Source: Wenjunlia vitaminophila DSM 41686 (lineage in GTDB: Bacteria; Actinomycetota; Actinomycetes; Streptomycetales; Streptomycetaceae). Taken from it: a DNA stretch of 64,000 bases. The stretch covers positions 193,051 to 257,050 of the forward strand of contig NZ_KB904634.1 of assembly GCF_000380165.1 (NCBI RefSeq), written 5' to 3'. This document shows, piece after piece, positions 1 through 8,865 of this stretch. How positions within the stretch are numbered: position 1 is the stretch's first letter; the number at the start of each line of letters is the position of its first letter. A model generated the notes under the pieces. The model made no database searches and was not told where the DNA came from. It saw only the letters and a program-made list of their open reading frames with translations. The position numbers and the translations under genes are program-made.

Positions 1-2158
1 GCGCGGCGTCGGCCACGGCCCGCACGGAGGGGAATCCCGCGGCGACGGCGGCCCTGGTCGCGTCGGCGCCGGCGCGGTCGGCCCTGGCGAGGGCGTCGGT
101 GGCGGCGCGGGCGGCCTCGACGGCTGCGGCGCAGCGGTCGGCCAGGTCGCTGAGCCGGGCGACGCGCGCGGCGATGGTCGGGTCGGTGCCACGGAGAGCG
201 GCCAGCCGTTCGGCGAGCTGACGCCGGGCCCGGTCGAGGTCCTCGATCCGGGCGGTGCGGGCGGCCAGCAGCTCCCCGGCCTCCCGGTGTTCCTCGAGCC
301 GACGGGCGTGCTCGGCCTCGAGGCGCTGGAGGTGGGAGGCGGCGGCCACGGCGTCCGCGGCCAGGTCACGGAAGGCGGCGTGCTCGTCGGTGAGCCGGGT
401 GACCCGGTCGGACAGTTCGTCACTGCCCAGACCGCCGCTGGCAGCGCGGGCCAGGGCCGCCTGTTGCTGGGTTTCCCGCAGCTCCTCCGCCGCCGTCCCG
501 GCGGCCCGCTCCAGCTCCCGGTAACGGTCCCTCGCGGCCCGCTCGTCGGCGCCGGTGACCTGGCCCCGGGTGGGCCTGGCGGGGTGGGGGTGGTCGGGGG
601 CGCCACAGACCGGACAGGGCTGGCCGGGGGTGAGCCCGGCGGCGAGTTCCGCGGCCATGCCGTCGAGGCGCTGCTCGCGCAGCGCCAGCCACTGCTCCCC
701 GGCGGTGACCGCCCGGGCCCGGGCGTCGTGTTCGGCCCGTTCCGCGACGGCCACCGCGGTGTCCAGGTGGTCCGCGGCGCGAGCCGCGTCCCGCTGGCGG
801 GTGGCGGTGTCGAGCTGGTCGGCGAGGTCCGTGGCGCGCTGGGCTGCCTCCTCGGCCCGGCGCAGCCTGCCCGTTGCCTGCTCCCGCAGCGTCGGCCACC
901 CGGCGAGCCAGCGGGCGGCCTCGTCCCGTTCCGCCTCGGCCCGTTCGGCCTCGGCGCGCAGCCGGTCCCGTTCCGCCTCGGCCCGGTGCCCTTCCCTCTC
1001 GGCCTCGGCGGCGTCGGCGAGCCGGGCCAGCTCCTGGCGGATGCCCTTCTCGGTGAGGGCCAGTTCCTCGGGGGCGGCCGTGCGGTGCTCCGGGGCGAGC
1101 CGCTCGCGGGCGGCTGCCTCGCGGGTCGCGTCGGCGGCGGCCTCAGCGGTGGCGGTCTCGGCGATCCGGACCAGCGGCAGCACCTCGGCGGCCCGGCGCG
1201 CCCGGTCGCAGCGGTCGGCCACCTCCGCCATCTCCTGTCGCGCCGCGTCCAGCTCCCGGGCGCGGTCCCGGGCCCGGGCGGCGCGGGACTGCCGGTCGGC
1301 CAGGGCCCTGACCCGCTCGGCGTCGAGGGCCGCGGCGCGGTGGCGGCGTTCCGCGCTGGCCAGGGCGATGGCCGCGTGGTCCCGGCGTTCCCGTGCGTCG
1401 CAGCGCAGCCCGGCCGCGGCGGTGGTCACCGACGCGACCAGGTCGGGCCAGGACGGGGCGGAGCCGGCCACTGGCGTCCGTTCCGCGCTCCCCGCGGCCT
1501 GGTGGGTCCGGTGCGCGGTGTGCAGCAGTTCGTCCACGGCGGCACGGGCGGCCTTCTCGGTGGTCAGCCGTCGCTCGGCCAGCCAGCGTTCCACCGCGGA
1601 GAACCGCCCGGTGTCGAAGAGCTGCCCGAGGAGCCTGGCGCGGTCCTTGGCGTCGCCGCGCAGGAACTTGGCGAAGTCCCCCTGCGGAAGCAGCACCACC
1701 TGGCAGAACTGTTCCCGGCTCATCCCGAGCAGCAGTTCGAGCTCCGCGCCGACCTCCTGGTGGGAGCTGCTGATCGCCGTCCAGCCCGGCGGGGGGCCCG
1801 CCCTCCACTCGCGCAGCAGGGTCTGCCCGCTGACGGTGGTGCTGCCGCCCCTGCTGGTGGTGCGCCGGTACGGGGCACGCCGGGTGACTTCCAGGCGCCG
1901 GCCGCGGACGGTGAAGTCGAGCACCACCTCGGTGGGCACGCTCGGCGAGGCGTGGTCACTGCGCAGCGCGCTGCCCTGCCGGGCACCGGGCACCTTCCCG
2001 TACAGGGCGAAGCAGACCGCGTCCAGGACGGAGGTCTTGCCGGCGCCGGTGGCGCCGTGCACCAGGAAGAGGCCGGCCTCGGCGAGCGCGTCGAAGTCGA
2101 CGGTCTCGGTGCCGGCGAAGGGGCCGAACCCCGAGATGACCAGTCGGTGCAGTCGCAT
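1..2158 (-). CDS. sbcC: Exonuclease subunit SbcC (Rad50-like AAA ATPase), 3' end outside window
   Basis: ATPase subunit of the SbcCD nuclease, which trims hairpins and double-strand ends during DNA repair. The protein opens with MRLHRLVISGFGPF and has a Walker A loop at about residues 32-40 (HGATGAGKTS), followed by the conserved LLPQGDFAKFLRG segment, then a very long Ala/Arg/Glu-rich region that fits the SbcC coiled coil. The gene runs leftward off the window at base 1, so the C-terminal Walker B half is not seen. Its ATG overlaps the TGA of sbcD by one base (TGATG), so the two are translationally coupled. The family assignment rests on the N-terminal ATPase motif and on the adjacent sbcD. 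Confidence 0.93.
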   Translation of the reverse strand, partial: MRLHRLVISGFGPFAGTETVDFDALAEAGLFLVHGATGAGKTSVLDAVCFALYGKVPGARQGSALRSDHASPSVPTEVVLDFTVRGRRLEVTRRAPYRRTTSRGGSTTVSGQTLLREWRAGPPPGWTAISSSHQEVGAELELLLGMSREQFCQVVLLPQGDFAKFLRGDAKDRARLLGQLFDTGRFSAVERWLAERRLTTEKAARAAVDELLHTAHRTHQAAGSAERTPVAGSAPSWPDLVASVTTAAAGLRCDARERRDHAAIALASAERRHRAAALDAERVRALADRQSRAARARDRARELDAARQEMAEVADRCDRARRAAEVLPLVRIAETATAEAAADATREAAARERLAPEHRTAAPEELALTEKGIRQELARLADAAEAEREGHRAEAERDRLRAEAERAEAERDEAARWLAGWPTLREQATGRLRRAEEAAQRATDLADQLDTATRQRDAARAADHLDTAVAVAERAEHDARARAVTAGEQWLALREQRLDGMAAELAAGLTPGQPCPVCGAPDHPHPARPTRGQVTGADERAARDRYRELERAAGTAAEELRETQQQAALARAASGGLGSDELSDRVTRLTDEHAAFRDLAADAVAAASHLQRLEAEHARRLEEHREAGELLAARTARIEDLDRARRQLAERLAALRGTDPTIAARVARLSDLADRCAAAVEAARAATDALARADRAGADATRAAVAAGFPSVRAVADAA

Positions 2159-3315
2159 CAGCCCACCGGCCCGGCGCCGTCGAGGCGGGCCGCGTCGAAC
2201 GCGGCGGCCAGCAGGGCCCGTTCGGCCCCGTGGGCCGGGCGGCCCCGCACGTGGGCCACGAAGTCCATGCCGATCTGCACGTCGTCCCGCCCCCGCAGGC
2301 GTGAGCGGTAGCTCGCCCCTTCGTCCTGCGCAGCCGGGCGGTCCGGCTCGAACTCCAGGTGAACGGTGTGCGGGAACCTGCGGCGCAGCCGCTCCATCGG
2401 GGTGGCCGGCCGCTCGGCGTCGGTGAGGGTCACCTGGACCCACGCCTTCTCGTGCCGGGCCAGCGCCGGGTCGGCGAGCAGGTCGGTGAGGGGTCCGCGG
2501 AGCCGGGCCAGCGGGCGGGGCACCGGGCAGTCCACCCGGGTGGCGGTGACCTCGCCGGAGGGGCCGAGGTCCACCAGCCACATGGTCTTGCGGTGGGTGG
2601 CCTCGGAGAAGCTGTAGGCCAGCGGGGAGCCGGAGTAGCGCAGCCGGGGGGTGAGCGTCTGCGCCCCGTGCAGGTGCCCCAGGGCCACGTAGTCCACGCC
2701 GTCGAACACCCGGGCGGGCACGTTCTGGATGCCGCCGACGCTGATGTCCCGTTCGCTGTCGCAGCCCTGCCCGCCGACCACGAACGCGTGCCCGAGGACG
2801 ACGGAACGGGTGCCCGAGCGCGTGGCGACGTCGGCGCGCACCCGGTCCATCGCGGCCCTCAGCACCGCCGTGTGCCTGGCCTTGGGCGCCCCGAGCCGCT
2901 CCCGGACCAGGGTCGGCTCCAGGTAGGGCAGGCCGTAGCAGGCCACCGGCCCGTGGTCGTCGGCCAACAGGACCGGGACCCCGGCGGCCAGCGGGTCGGT
3001 GCGCAGGTGCACCCCGGCCCGGCCGATCAGCCCGGCGGCCACGCCGAGCCGCCTGGCGCTGTCGTGGTTCCCGGAGATCAGCACCGTGGGCACGGCGAGG
3101 TCGGCGAGCCGGTGCAGCACGTCGTCGAAGAGGGCGACCGCGTCCAGGGAGGGCAGCGCCCGGTCGTAGACGTCCCCCGCGACGAGCACCGCCTCCACGC
3201 CCTCGGTGCGCACCACGTCCACCAGGTGGTCAAGGAACGTTTCCTGCGCGGCGAGCAGGCTCTCCCCGTGGAAGGCGCGGCCCAAGTGCCAGTCGGAGGT
3301 GTGCAGCAGGCGCAT
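2158..3315 (-). CDS. sbcD: Exonuclease subunit SbcD (Mre11-like phosphoesterase)
   Basis: Nuclease subunit partner of SbcC, 385 aa. It starts with the calcineurin-like metallophosphoesterase signature MRLLHTSDWHLGR, followed by the metal-ligand blocks LVAGDVYD (about residue 52), ISGNHDSARRL (about 86) and, later, VLGHAFV and ALGHLHG. These are all the blocks expected of SbcD. I chose the ATG at 3315 because the conserved motif begins there. A TAGGGT -10 hexamer lies 8 nt upstream with no room for a Shine-Dalgarno, so the mRNA is probably leaderless. The longer frame upstream carries no conserved sequence. It is first in a two-gene operon with sbcC. Confidence 0.95.
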   Translation of the reverse strand: MRLLHTSDWHLGRAFHGESLLAAQETFLDHLVDVVRTEGVEAVLVAGDVYDRALPSLDAVALFDDVLHRLADLAVPTVLISGNHDSARRLGVAAGLIGRAGVHLRTDPLAAGVPVLLADDHGPVACYGLPYLEPTLVRERLGAPKARHTAVLRAAMDRVRADVATRSGTRSVVLGHAFVVGGQGCDSERDISVGGIQNVPARVFDGVDYVALGHLHGAQTLTPRLRYSGSPLAYSFSEATHRKTMWLVDLGPSGEVTATRVDCPVPRPLARLRGPLTDLLADPALARHEKAWVQVTLTDAERPATPMERLRRRFPHTVHLEFEPDRPAAQDEGASYRSRLRGRDDVQIGMDFVAHVRGRPAHGAERALLAAAFDAARLDGAGPVG

Positions 3316-3323
3316 GGGCCCCG

Positions 3324-3329
3324 ACCCTA
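3324..3329 (-). promoter_or_regulatory. -10 hexamer for leaderless sbcD transcript
   Basis: On the minus strand the sequence reads TAGGGT followed by 8 nt and the sbcD ATG. A TAnnnT hexamer 7-8 nt before the start codon is the usual layout of leaderless actinobacterial genes. No clear -35 element is seen. Confidence 0.5.
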
Positions 3330-3401
3330 ACGCCAGCCACTGACAGCCGGGCACGCCGCCCCAGTGGTGCTGACGCACCGTCACCCATGACGAGCGCGGG
3401 G

Positions 3402-3950
3402 CTACACCTTTTCAAGCGGGCGGTGTGGCGGCGGGGGCAGGATGACCTCGACCGGGTCGCCGGGGCGCACGACGCCCTCGGTGAGCACCACGGCCATCAC
3501 CCCCGCCCTGCGGACCACCCGACCCTGCTCGTCGCGGCCGAGGACCTCGCGGAGCAGGCCCGGCTGGAAGTCGTTGATCTGCTGACAGGGGTTGCGCAGA
3601 CCGGTGATCTCCACCCTGGCGTCGGCGCCGAGGCGCAGCACCGTCCCGGTCGGCAGGTCCAGCAGTCCCACCCCCCGGGTGGTCACGTTCTCGCCCATCT
3701 CGCCGGGGCCGACGTCGAAGCCGGCGGCGCGCAGCTCCTGGTGGAGCTCCTCGTGGATCAGGTGGACCTGCCGCAGGTTGGGCTGGGTCGGGTCCGCCGC
3801 CACCCGGGACCGGTGCTGCACGGTCACCCCCAGGTGCGCGTCACCTTCCACGCCGAGTCCCGCGAGCAGGCGGACGCTGTCCCGCGGCTGCTTGCCGAAG
3901 GTGTGCTCCGGACCTCGGCACACCGCGGTCACCCTTGCGCCGTCTGTCAC
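3402..3950 (-). CDS. MOSC domain-containing protein
   Basis: Protein of 182 aa with a MOSC (Mo-cofactor sulfurase C-terminal) fold, a family that binds sulfur or molybdopterin-type ligands and includes YiiM-like proteins. It shows the MOSC landmarks: an early GLGVEGDAHLG block, the segment GPGEMGENVTTRGVGLLDLPTGTVLRLG, and the ligand cysteine in GLRNPCQQINDF. The substrate cannot be told from the sequence. The start is the GTG at 3950; an internal GTG at 3932 is possible. It is a single gene, with the sbcD promoter on one side and a GNAT gene on the other. Confidence 0.85.
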   Translation of the reverse strand: MTDGARVTAVCRGPEHTFGKQPRDSVRLLAGLGVEGDAHLGVTVQHRSRVAADPTQPNLRQVHLIHEELHQELRAAGFDVGPGEMGENVTTRGVGLLDLPTGTVLRLGADARVEITGLRNPCQQINDFQPGLLREVLGRDEQGRVVRRAGVMAVVLTEGVVRPGDPVEVILPPPPHRPLEKV

Positions 3951-4016
3951 GTTCGTTCCGTTCTCGTTCCGTGCTTGCCGGACGCCGGCGACCTGGTGCC
4001 CGCCCAGCCCGGCCCG

Positions 4017-5006
4017 TCACCCCAGCCGGGGGTCGAGCACCCGGGACAGCCGGTAGGCCACCGGTTTGAACCCGAGGTTCGGCCAGTGACCGGCCGAGAG
4101 CCGCGAACCGCTGCGCCAGCGCGCCGTCACGTACCGGTAGCCGCTGTCGTAGGCCCAGGCCAACGCGGTCGCGAGCAGGACCCGGCTGATCCCCTCACCA
4201 CGGGCGAAGGGTTCCACGAAGGCCTCGGCGACCTCCACGGTATCCGGCGGCACCACGGGGCCGGCCGGCGCGGGGGTCAACACCACCATGCCGACGTCCT
4301 CGCCGTGGCGCAGCGCCAGCCAGGCGGCCTGGCGCGGCTCGCGGAGGGTGTCCGCGTAGCGGTCGCGCAACGCGGCGAGGACGGGCTCGGGCTGCGGCAC
4401 GAACACCGCGGACTGCTCCTGGCAGCGGGCCGACTCCACCGCCATCCGTCCCACCTGCGCCAGGTCCCCCGGACCCGCCCGGCGGATGGCCAGGCCCTCG
4501 ACCTCCCGCGGCTGGCGTCCCCGCACCTTGATCGGCATCAGGCCGCGGACGTGGTCCAGGCCGAACCCCAGTCGGAACCAGGCCATGGCCACCGCGTCGT
4601 CGGCCGGCATGTCCACGTGGTGCACCAACCGGCGCTGGACCACCAACCGGGCCGCGACCGGCACGTACAGCTCCCGCAGCGCCTCCGGTTCGTGTCCGGT
4701 GACCACCGCGAAGCCCCCCATGCCGACGCGGGCCGCACCCGGCTGCACCGACAGGGCCCCCTGGCCGTCCTGGTCCGTGTCCAGGGGCGCCGCCACCAGG
4801 AACCCCGAGGTCGCGGAGCGCCGCGTGACCGCGGCGGCCACGCACCCGGTCTCGGCGAGCCGGGCCTGTACGAGCTCGAGCCCCGGGGGGAACCCCCGGC
4901 CGGACAGGTGCGGCAGGGCCCGCCGGGCCCGGCCGTACCAGTGGTCCACCAGGTCCGCGGCCTCCGGAACCCGCTCGGCGGTCAGCGGCGACAACTCCCA
5001 TGTCAT
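4017..5006 (-). CDS. Two-domain GNAT family N-acetyltransferase
   Basis: Protein of 329 aa that appears to hold two GNAT folds in tandem. The C-terminal half has a clear acetyl-CoA loop, ARGEGISRVLLATALAWAYD (about residues 266-285), then YRYVTARWRSGSRLSAGHWPNLGFKPVAYRL, the usual end of the fold. The N-terminal half (1-160) looks GNAT-like but lacks an obvious Q/RxxGxG/A loop, so it may be the degenerate member of the pair. The substrate is unknown. The ATG at 5006 is preceded by a TAGCGT hexamer (5016-5021, minus strand) at 9 nt and no Shine-Dalgarno, suggesting a very short or absent leader. Confidence 0.8.
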   Translation of the reverse strand: MTWELSPLTAERVPEAADLVDHWYGRARRALPHLSGRGFPPGLELVQARLAETGCVAAAVTRRSATSGFLVAAPLDTDQDGQGALSVQPGAARVGMGGFAVVTGHEPEALRELYVPVAARLVVQRRLVHHVDMPADDAVAMAWFRLGFGLDHVRGLMPIKVRGRQPREVEGLAIRRAGPGDLAQVGRMAVESARCQEQSAVFVPQPEPVLAALRDRYADTLREPRQAAWLALRHGEDVGMVVLTPAPAGPVVPPDTVEVAEAFVEPFARGEGISRVLLATALAWAYDSGYRYVTARWRSGSRLSAGHWPNLGFKPVAYRLSRVLDPRLG

Positions 5007-5165
5007 GGTCGAAGGACGCTAACGGGGCGCCGCCCGGGCCGCAATGCCCGCCGCTGGATCCCCACAAGCCGTCCCCGGACCGGTCCCGTCCGGATGCGGG
5101 TGGGTGAGGCGCCGGGCCACCGCCACCGTCGGCCCCGTCCCGGAACCCAGGACGGCGCCCGGCTC

Positions 5166-5636
5166 CTACAGCGGCTTCCCCATGCAGATGCACGACGGTT
5201 CCGACCGGTAGATCCCGAACTTGGGGACGTCGGTGTAGCCCGACGACGCGTACAGGGCCACCGCCTCGGGTTGCGGGGTGCCCGTCTCGAGCACCATCCG
5301 CGACCGCCCGGCCTGCCGGGCACTGGCCTCGAGGGCGGCCAGGATGCGCCGGGCGAACCCACGACCGCGCATGTCGGTGGCGACGTACATGCGCTTGATC
5401 TCGGCGTCCCCCTCGAGGAACCCCTCAGCGGAGGCGTCCCGGGCGCGCCAGCCCCCGCAGGCCACCGGAGCCCCCTCCGCGTAGCCGAGGAGGAACACAC
5501 CTCGGGGAGGAGCGAACTGGTCCGGGTCCACCGGGGTGCTGTCCTGGCTCCCGTACCGGTCCAGGTAGATCTGCTGCAACTGTTCGGTCAGCTTCAGCGC
5601 GTCCGGGTGGTCGTAGCGGGCCACTTCGATGTTCAC
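5166..5636 (-). CDS. GNAT family N-acetyltransferase
   Basis: Single-domain GNAT protein of about 156 aa. The acetyl-CoA binding motif is DMRGRGFARRILAALE, preceded by the beta-strand AEIKRMYVAT and followed by MVLETGTPQPEAVALYASSGY, the classic motif A/B layout. The substrate is not predictable. The start is uncertain: GTG at 5636 (VNIEVARYDH) is preferred, and a TTG at 5651 would add five residues; neither has a good Shine-Dalgarno. It lies between another GNAT gene and an ankyrin gene on the same strand, with gaps that argue against a tight operon. Confidence 0.82.
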   Translation of the reverse strand: MNIEVARYDHPDALKLTEQLQQIYLDRYGSQDSTPVDPDQFAPPRGVFLLGYAEGAPVACGGWRARDASAEGFLEGDAEIKRMYVATDMRGRGFARRILAALEASARQAGRSRMVLETGTPQPEAVALYASSGYTDVPKFGIYRSEPSCICMGKPL

Positions 5637-5690
5637 CGAGTCATCATACAAACGCCAGTTCGGGGCACGGCCCGTGAAGGAGCCCCCGGG

Positions 5691-6119
5691 TCACTGCGAC
5701 TCGGAGGCGTCGAAAAGGTCCAACAGCGCGTCCCGGCCGAACATCCGGGCGGTGTCGACCGCCGACGGTTGCCCCCGCCGGGGGTCCGCGCCCGCGGACA
5801 GCAGGGCCCGGACCACCTCGTCCTCGCCCTTGAAGACCGCGCCGGCGAGGGGGGTCTGCCCGCGGTCGTTGCTGCGGTTCGGGTCCGCGCCTCGGGTGAG
5901 CAGGGCCGTCACCGCCTCGGTGTGCCCGTGGTAGGCGGCCAGCATGACCAGGGTGTCGCCGCGGTCGTTGGTGAGGTTCGCCGGGACCCCGGCGTCCACG
6001 TAGGCGGCGAGCGTCCCGGCATCTCCCCGCCGGGCCAGCTCGAACACCTTGGCGGCGAGGCGCAGCACCTCGGGGTCGTGCTCCTGCCGCTCGGCCGGCT
6101 GCGCCTGCTCGTCCGTCAT
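5691..6119 (-). CDS. Ankyrin repeat protein
   Basis: Small cytosolic protein of 142 aa built almost wholly of ankyrin repeats, which serve as protein-binding surfaces. At least three repeat units are visible: GDAGTLAAYVDAGVPANLTNDRGDTLVMLAAYHGH, then TEAVTALLTRGADPNRSNDRGQTPLAGAVFKGE, then DEVVRALLSAGADPRRGQPSAVDTARMFGR. The chosen ATG (6119) precedes the repeat region by about 30 residues; the open frame continues upstream without conserved sequence. A TAGGGT hexamer on the minus strand near 6171-6176 is a possible -10. Partner unknown; similar proteins are common as single genes in actinomycetes. Confidence 0.85.
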   Translation of the reverse strand: MTDEQAQPAERQEHDPEVLRLAAKVFELARRGDAGTLAAYVDAGVPANLTNDRGDTLVMLAAYHGHTEAVTALLTRGADPNRSNDRGQTPLAGAVFKGEDEVVRALLSAGADPRRGQPSAVDTARMFGRDALLDLFDASESQ

Positions 6120-6354
6120 CCTCGCCCCGTCCCGCGCCTCGGTCCCGCGTCTCCGCCGTCTGTCAGGACAGACCCTAACCATCCCGTCTCCACCCCGGAC
6201 CGCACGTGCCTCGAGGACACGGGCCGCGCGCCGCCCCCGCACACTCCGAGAGAATCACCCGATCTCCTCTTTTTCTTAATAATTACCATTTGTCACCATA
6301 GAGCCACCGTGTGTACCGCACGCCCCCGCGCCTTCCCTCCCCAGGAGGAACCTC

Positions 6355-6549
6355 ATGGTCCTGTCCATCTCCGGTGTCGTGCTCCTCGGCGTGATCATGT
6401 TCCTGTTCTTCCGCAAGGACGGCATGAAGGTGTCCCACGCCGGGGTGTGCGCCCTCTTCGGCTTCTACCTCGCCGGAACCGCCGTCGCGCCGAGCATCAA
6501 GGCCGGTGGCGCCAGCCTCGCCGGCCTCCTGGGGGGGTTCACCCCCTGA
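6355..6549 (+). CDS. Small conserved membrane protein
   Basis: Protein of 64 aa with two hydrophobic segments: residues 2-19 (SISGVVLLGVIMFLFF) and about 28-46 (HAGVCALFGFYLAGTAVAP), separated by a short charged loop (RKDGMKVS), ending in a Gly-rich tail. This looks like a two-pass membrane peptide. The ATG follows a strong Shine-Dalgarno (CCAGGAGGAACCTC), which supports a real gene despite its length. Upstream, 6270-6300 is unusually AT-rich for this genome and probably holds the promoter. The gene converges on the MocR regulator with only 3 nt between stops. I recognise similar small proteins in actinomycetes but know no function. Confidence 0.75.
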   Translation: MVLSISGVVLLGVIMFLFFRKDGMKVSHAGVCALFGFYLAGTAVAPSIKAGGASLAGLLGGFTP

Positions 6550-6552
6550 CGG

Positions 6553-8019
6553 TCAGGCGACGAACACCTCCGTCTCCTCCGCCGCCCCGCCCTCCCGCAC
6601 CTCGCTCGCAGCCGTGACCAGCCGGGCCACCGCCTCCCGCGCCACCGCCTCCCCCACCGTGAACGGCAACCGCAGGAACGACTCGAACGCGCCGTCCACC
6701 CCGAACCGCGGCCCGGAGGCCAGCCGCACCCCCAGCCGCTCCCCCGCCGCCGCCAACCGCGAACCGGACAGCCCGGCGGTGCGCACCCACAGCGTCATGC
6801 CGCCGCCGGGCACCGTGAACTCCCACTCGGGCAGTTCCCGGCGCAACGCCACGGCCAGGGCGTCCCGGCCGGCCCTGAGCCGATCGCGCTGGGCCCCCAA
6901 CACCGGCTCCAGGTGGTCGGTCAGCAACCGCAGCACCACGAGCTGCTCCAGCACCGGGGTGCCCAGGTCCACACACACCCGCGCCGCCGCCATCCGCCGC
7001 ACCAGCGCCGGAGCCGCCCTGACCCAACCGATCCGCAGCCCGCCCCAGAAGACCTTCCCGGCCGAGCCGACCGTCACCACGGTGCTCCCCGCGCGGTCGA
7101 AGGCCGCCACCGGGCGGGCGGGCGTGATCCACGGGTCCAGGGCCAGGTCCACCATCGTCTCGTCCACCAGCACCACCGCCCCGACCGCCCGCGCCCGCTC
7201 CACCAGCTCCCTGCGCTGGTCGTCGCCGACCAACACCCCGGTGGGGTTGTGGAAGTCCGGGATCACGTACGCCAGGCGCGGCGCGGCCTCCCGCAGCACC
7301 CGGCGCCACGCCTCCATGTCCCAGCCGCCCGCACCGATCCCGACGGGCACCCGCCGCGCCCCGCACCGGGCCAGCATGGCCAGTACGTTGGCGTAGCCCG
7401 GCGCCTCCACCGCCACCCGGTCCGCCGGGCGCACCAGTAGCCCCATCAGCAGCGTCAGGGCGCCCATGGCCCCACCCGAGCTCACCAGGATCTGCTCCGG
7501 TGCCGTGGGCACCCCACGGGCGGTGTACCGCGCCGCGAGCTCTTCGCGGAGGGCCGGCAGCCCCGCCTGGTAGTAGCCGTGGGAGCCGGTGAACGCGGCC
7601 AGTTCCTCGGCGGCCCCGCGTGCCGCGAGGGACAGCCACGGCTCGGGCGCGGCCAACGCCGCGCTGCCCAGGTCGATCACCCGCCCCGCGTGCTCGACGG
7701 CCACCGGGTGGACCCCCTGCGCCGGCTCCACGTGTCCGCTCGGCAACGCCGTCCAACTCCCCGCCCCGCGACGGGAACGGAGGAAGCCCTCCTCCCGCAG
7801 CACCTCGAACGCCGCGGCGACCGTGGTGCGGCTCACCCCGAGGGCACGGGCGAGCTCCCGCTCGGCCGGCAGCCGGGCGCCGACCGGGACGCCGCCCTCG
7901 GTCACCAACGACCGCACCCCCGCCGCCAGCCGCCGATACGCCGGGCCGCGCCCCGGCCCCCCGGATGCCAACAGCCGGGCCATCCGAGCCGCCCCCACTG
8001 AGGAGGTCCACTGCGCCAT
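6553..8019 (-). CDS. MocR-type regulator (GntR DNA-binding domain fused to aminotransferase class I)
   Basis: Protein of 488 aa. Residues about 20-90 are a GntR winged helix (LPAERELARALGVSRTTVAAAFEVLREEGFL); the rest is a PLP-dependent fold type I aminotransferase domain, with VIPDFHNPTG, the substrate/PLP region VLVDETM, and the Schiff-base lysine in GSAGKVFWGGLRIGWV (K322). MocR proteins use the aminotransferase domain to sense PLP or an amino acid. It is divergent from a YczE-family membrane gene (8116), a pairing common in bacteria, so the inference is that it controls itself and that neighbour from the 96-bp gap. The ATG at 8019 is the first plausible start. Confidence 0.92.
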   Translation of the reverse strand: MAQWTSSVGAARMARLLASGGPGRGPAYRRLAAGVRSLVTEGGVPVGARLPAERELARALGVSRTTVAAAFEVLREEGFLRSRRGAGSWTALPSGHVEPAQGVHPVAVEHAGRVIDLGSAALAAPEPWLSLAARGAAEELAAFTGSHGYYQAGLPALREELAARYTARGVPTAPEQILVSSGGAMGALTLLMGLLVRPADRVAVEAPGYANVLAMLARCGARRVPVGIGAGGWDMEAWRRVLREAAPRLAYVIPDFHNPTGVLVGDDQRRELVERARAVGAVVLVDETMVDLALDPWITPARPVAAFDRAGSTVVTVGSAGKVFWGGLRIGWVRAAPALVRRMAAARVCVDLGTPVLEQLVVLRLLTDHLEPVLGAQRDRLRAGRDALAVALRRELPEWEFTVPGGGMTLWVRTAGLSGSRLAAAGERLGVRLASGPRFGVDGAFESFLRLPFTVGEAVAREAVARLVTAASEVREGGAAEETEVFVA

Positions 8020-8115
8020 GGGGAATCAGTCCACTTCGAAGCGATTGGCCATGGAGCCGGCATGACTCCGGGCCACAGAGTGACACGGGCAAGGCCACAC
8101 AGAGAAGGAGCTCCC

Positions 8116-8790
8116 GTGTCGCTCGTCCGTCGCCTCGTCCAGCTCTACGCCGGGCTCGTCCTGTACGGAGCCAGCGTCGGCCTCCAGGTCGAGGCCGGCC
8201 TCGGCCTCGACCCCTGGGACGTGTTCCACCAGGGCGTCGCCGAGCACACCGGGCTGTCCATCGGCACCGTACTGATCGTCACGGGGGCGCTGGTCCTGCT
8301 GCTCTGGATACCCCTGCGGCAGCGCCCGGGTCTCGGCACCGTCTCCAACGTGGTGGTGGTCGGCCTCGCCCTCGACGCCACCGTCGCGCTGCTCCCCAGC
8401 CCCCAGCACCTGGGGGCACGGGTACCGCTGCTGCTCTCGGCCGTGGTGCTCAACGGGCTGGCCACCGGCCTCTACATCAGCGCCGGGCTGGGCCCCGGCC
8501 CCCGGGACGGCCTGATGACCGGACTGCACCGGCGCACCGGGCGCTCCGTCCGGCTGGTCCGCACCGCGGTGGAGCTCACCGTGTTGGCCGTCGGCTTCCT
8601 GCTGGGCGGCAGTGTCGGGGTCGGCACGGTGGTCTACGCGCTGGGCATCGGACCGCTGGCCCAGGTCTTCCTGCGGCTGTTCGCTCCCGCGGAGGGGGCC
8701 CGGGCACCGGGAGCGAACGACGGACCGGAGGCGAAGGGCGGGGAGACCGACGGCGCGGGACCGGTGCCAGCAGCCGAGGGGGCGCGGTAG
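8116..8790 (+). CDS. YczE/YyaS/YitT-family integral membrane protein
   Basis: Membrane protein of 224 aa with five or so hydrophobic segments (LVQLYAGLVLYGASVGLQVEAGLGL; GTVLIVTGALVLLLWIPL; VVVVGLALDATVALL; VPLLLSAVVLNGLATGLYI; TAVELTVLAVGFLLGG) and a hydrophilic Gly/Glu-rich tail. The segments around GLGLDPWDVFHQG and GLGPGPRDGLMTGLHRRTG are the repeated hallmark of this family. Function is unknown, but members are often paired with MocR regulators, as here. The GTG at 8116 is chosen because AGAAGGAG lies 6-13 nt upstream; a longer in-frame start at 8062 lacks a ribosome site and conserved sequence. Confidence 0.85.
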   Translation: MSLVRRLVQLYAGLVLYGASVGLQVEAGLGLDPWDVFHQGVAEHTGLSIGTVLIVTGALVLLLWIPLRQRPGLGTVSNVVVVGLALDATVALLPSPQHLGARVPLLLSAVVLNGLATGLYISAGLGPGPRDGLMTGLHRRTGRSVRLVRTAVELTVLAVGFLLGGSVGVGTVVYALGIGPLAQVFLRLFAPAEGARAPGANDGPEAKGGETDGAGPVPAAEGAR

Positions 8791-8865
8791 CGGGCGGGGC
8801 GCGGGCCGGGCAGGGGGCGGTCCGCGAGCCGTCCGCCCCACCGGCCGGGCTGTCATACTCGCCGG

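Noticed and set aside
3387-6617. A 1,076-codon plus-strand frame across several genes
   Set aside because: It is opposite the MOSC, GNAT and ankyrin genes, all of which have clear family motifs on the minus strand.
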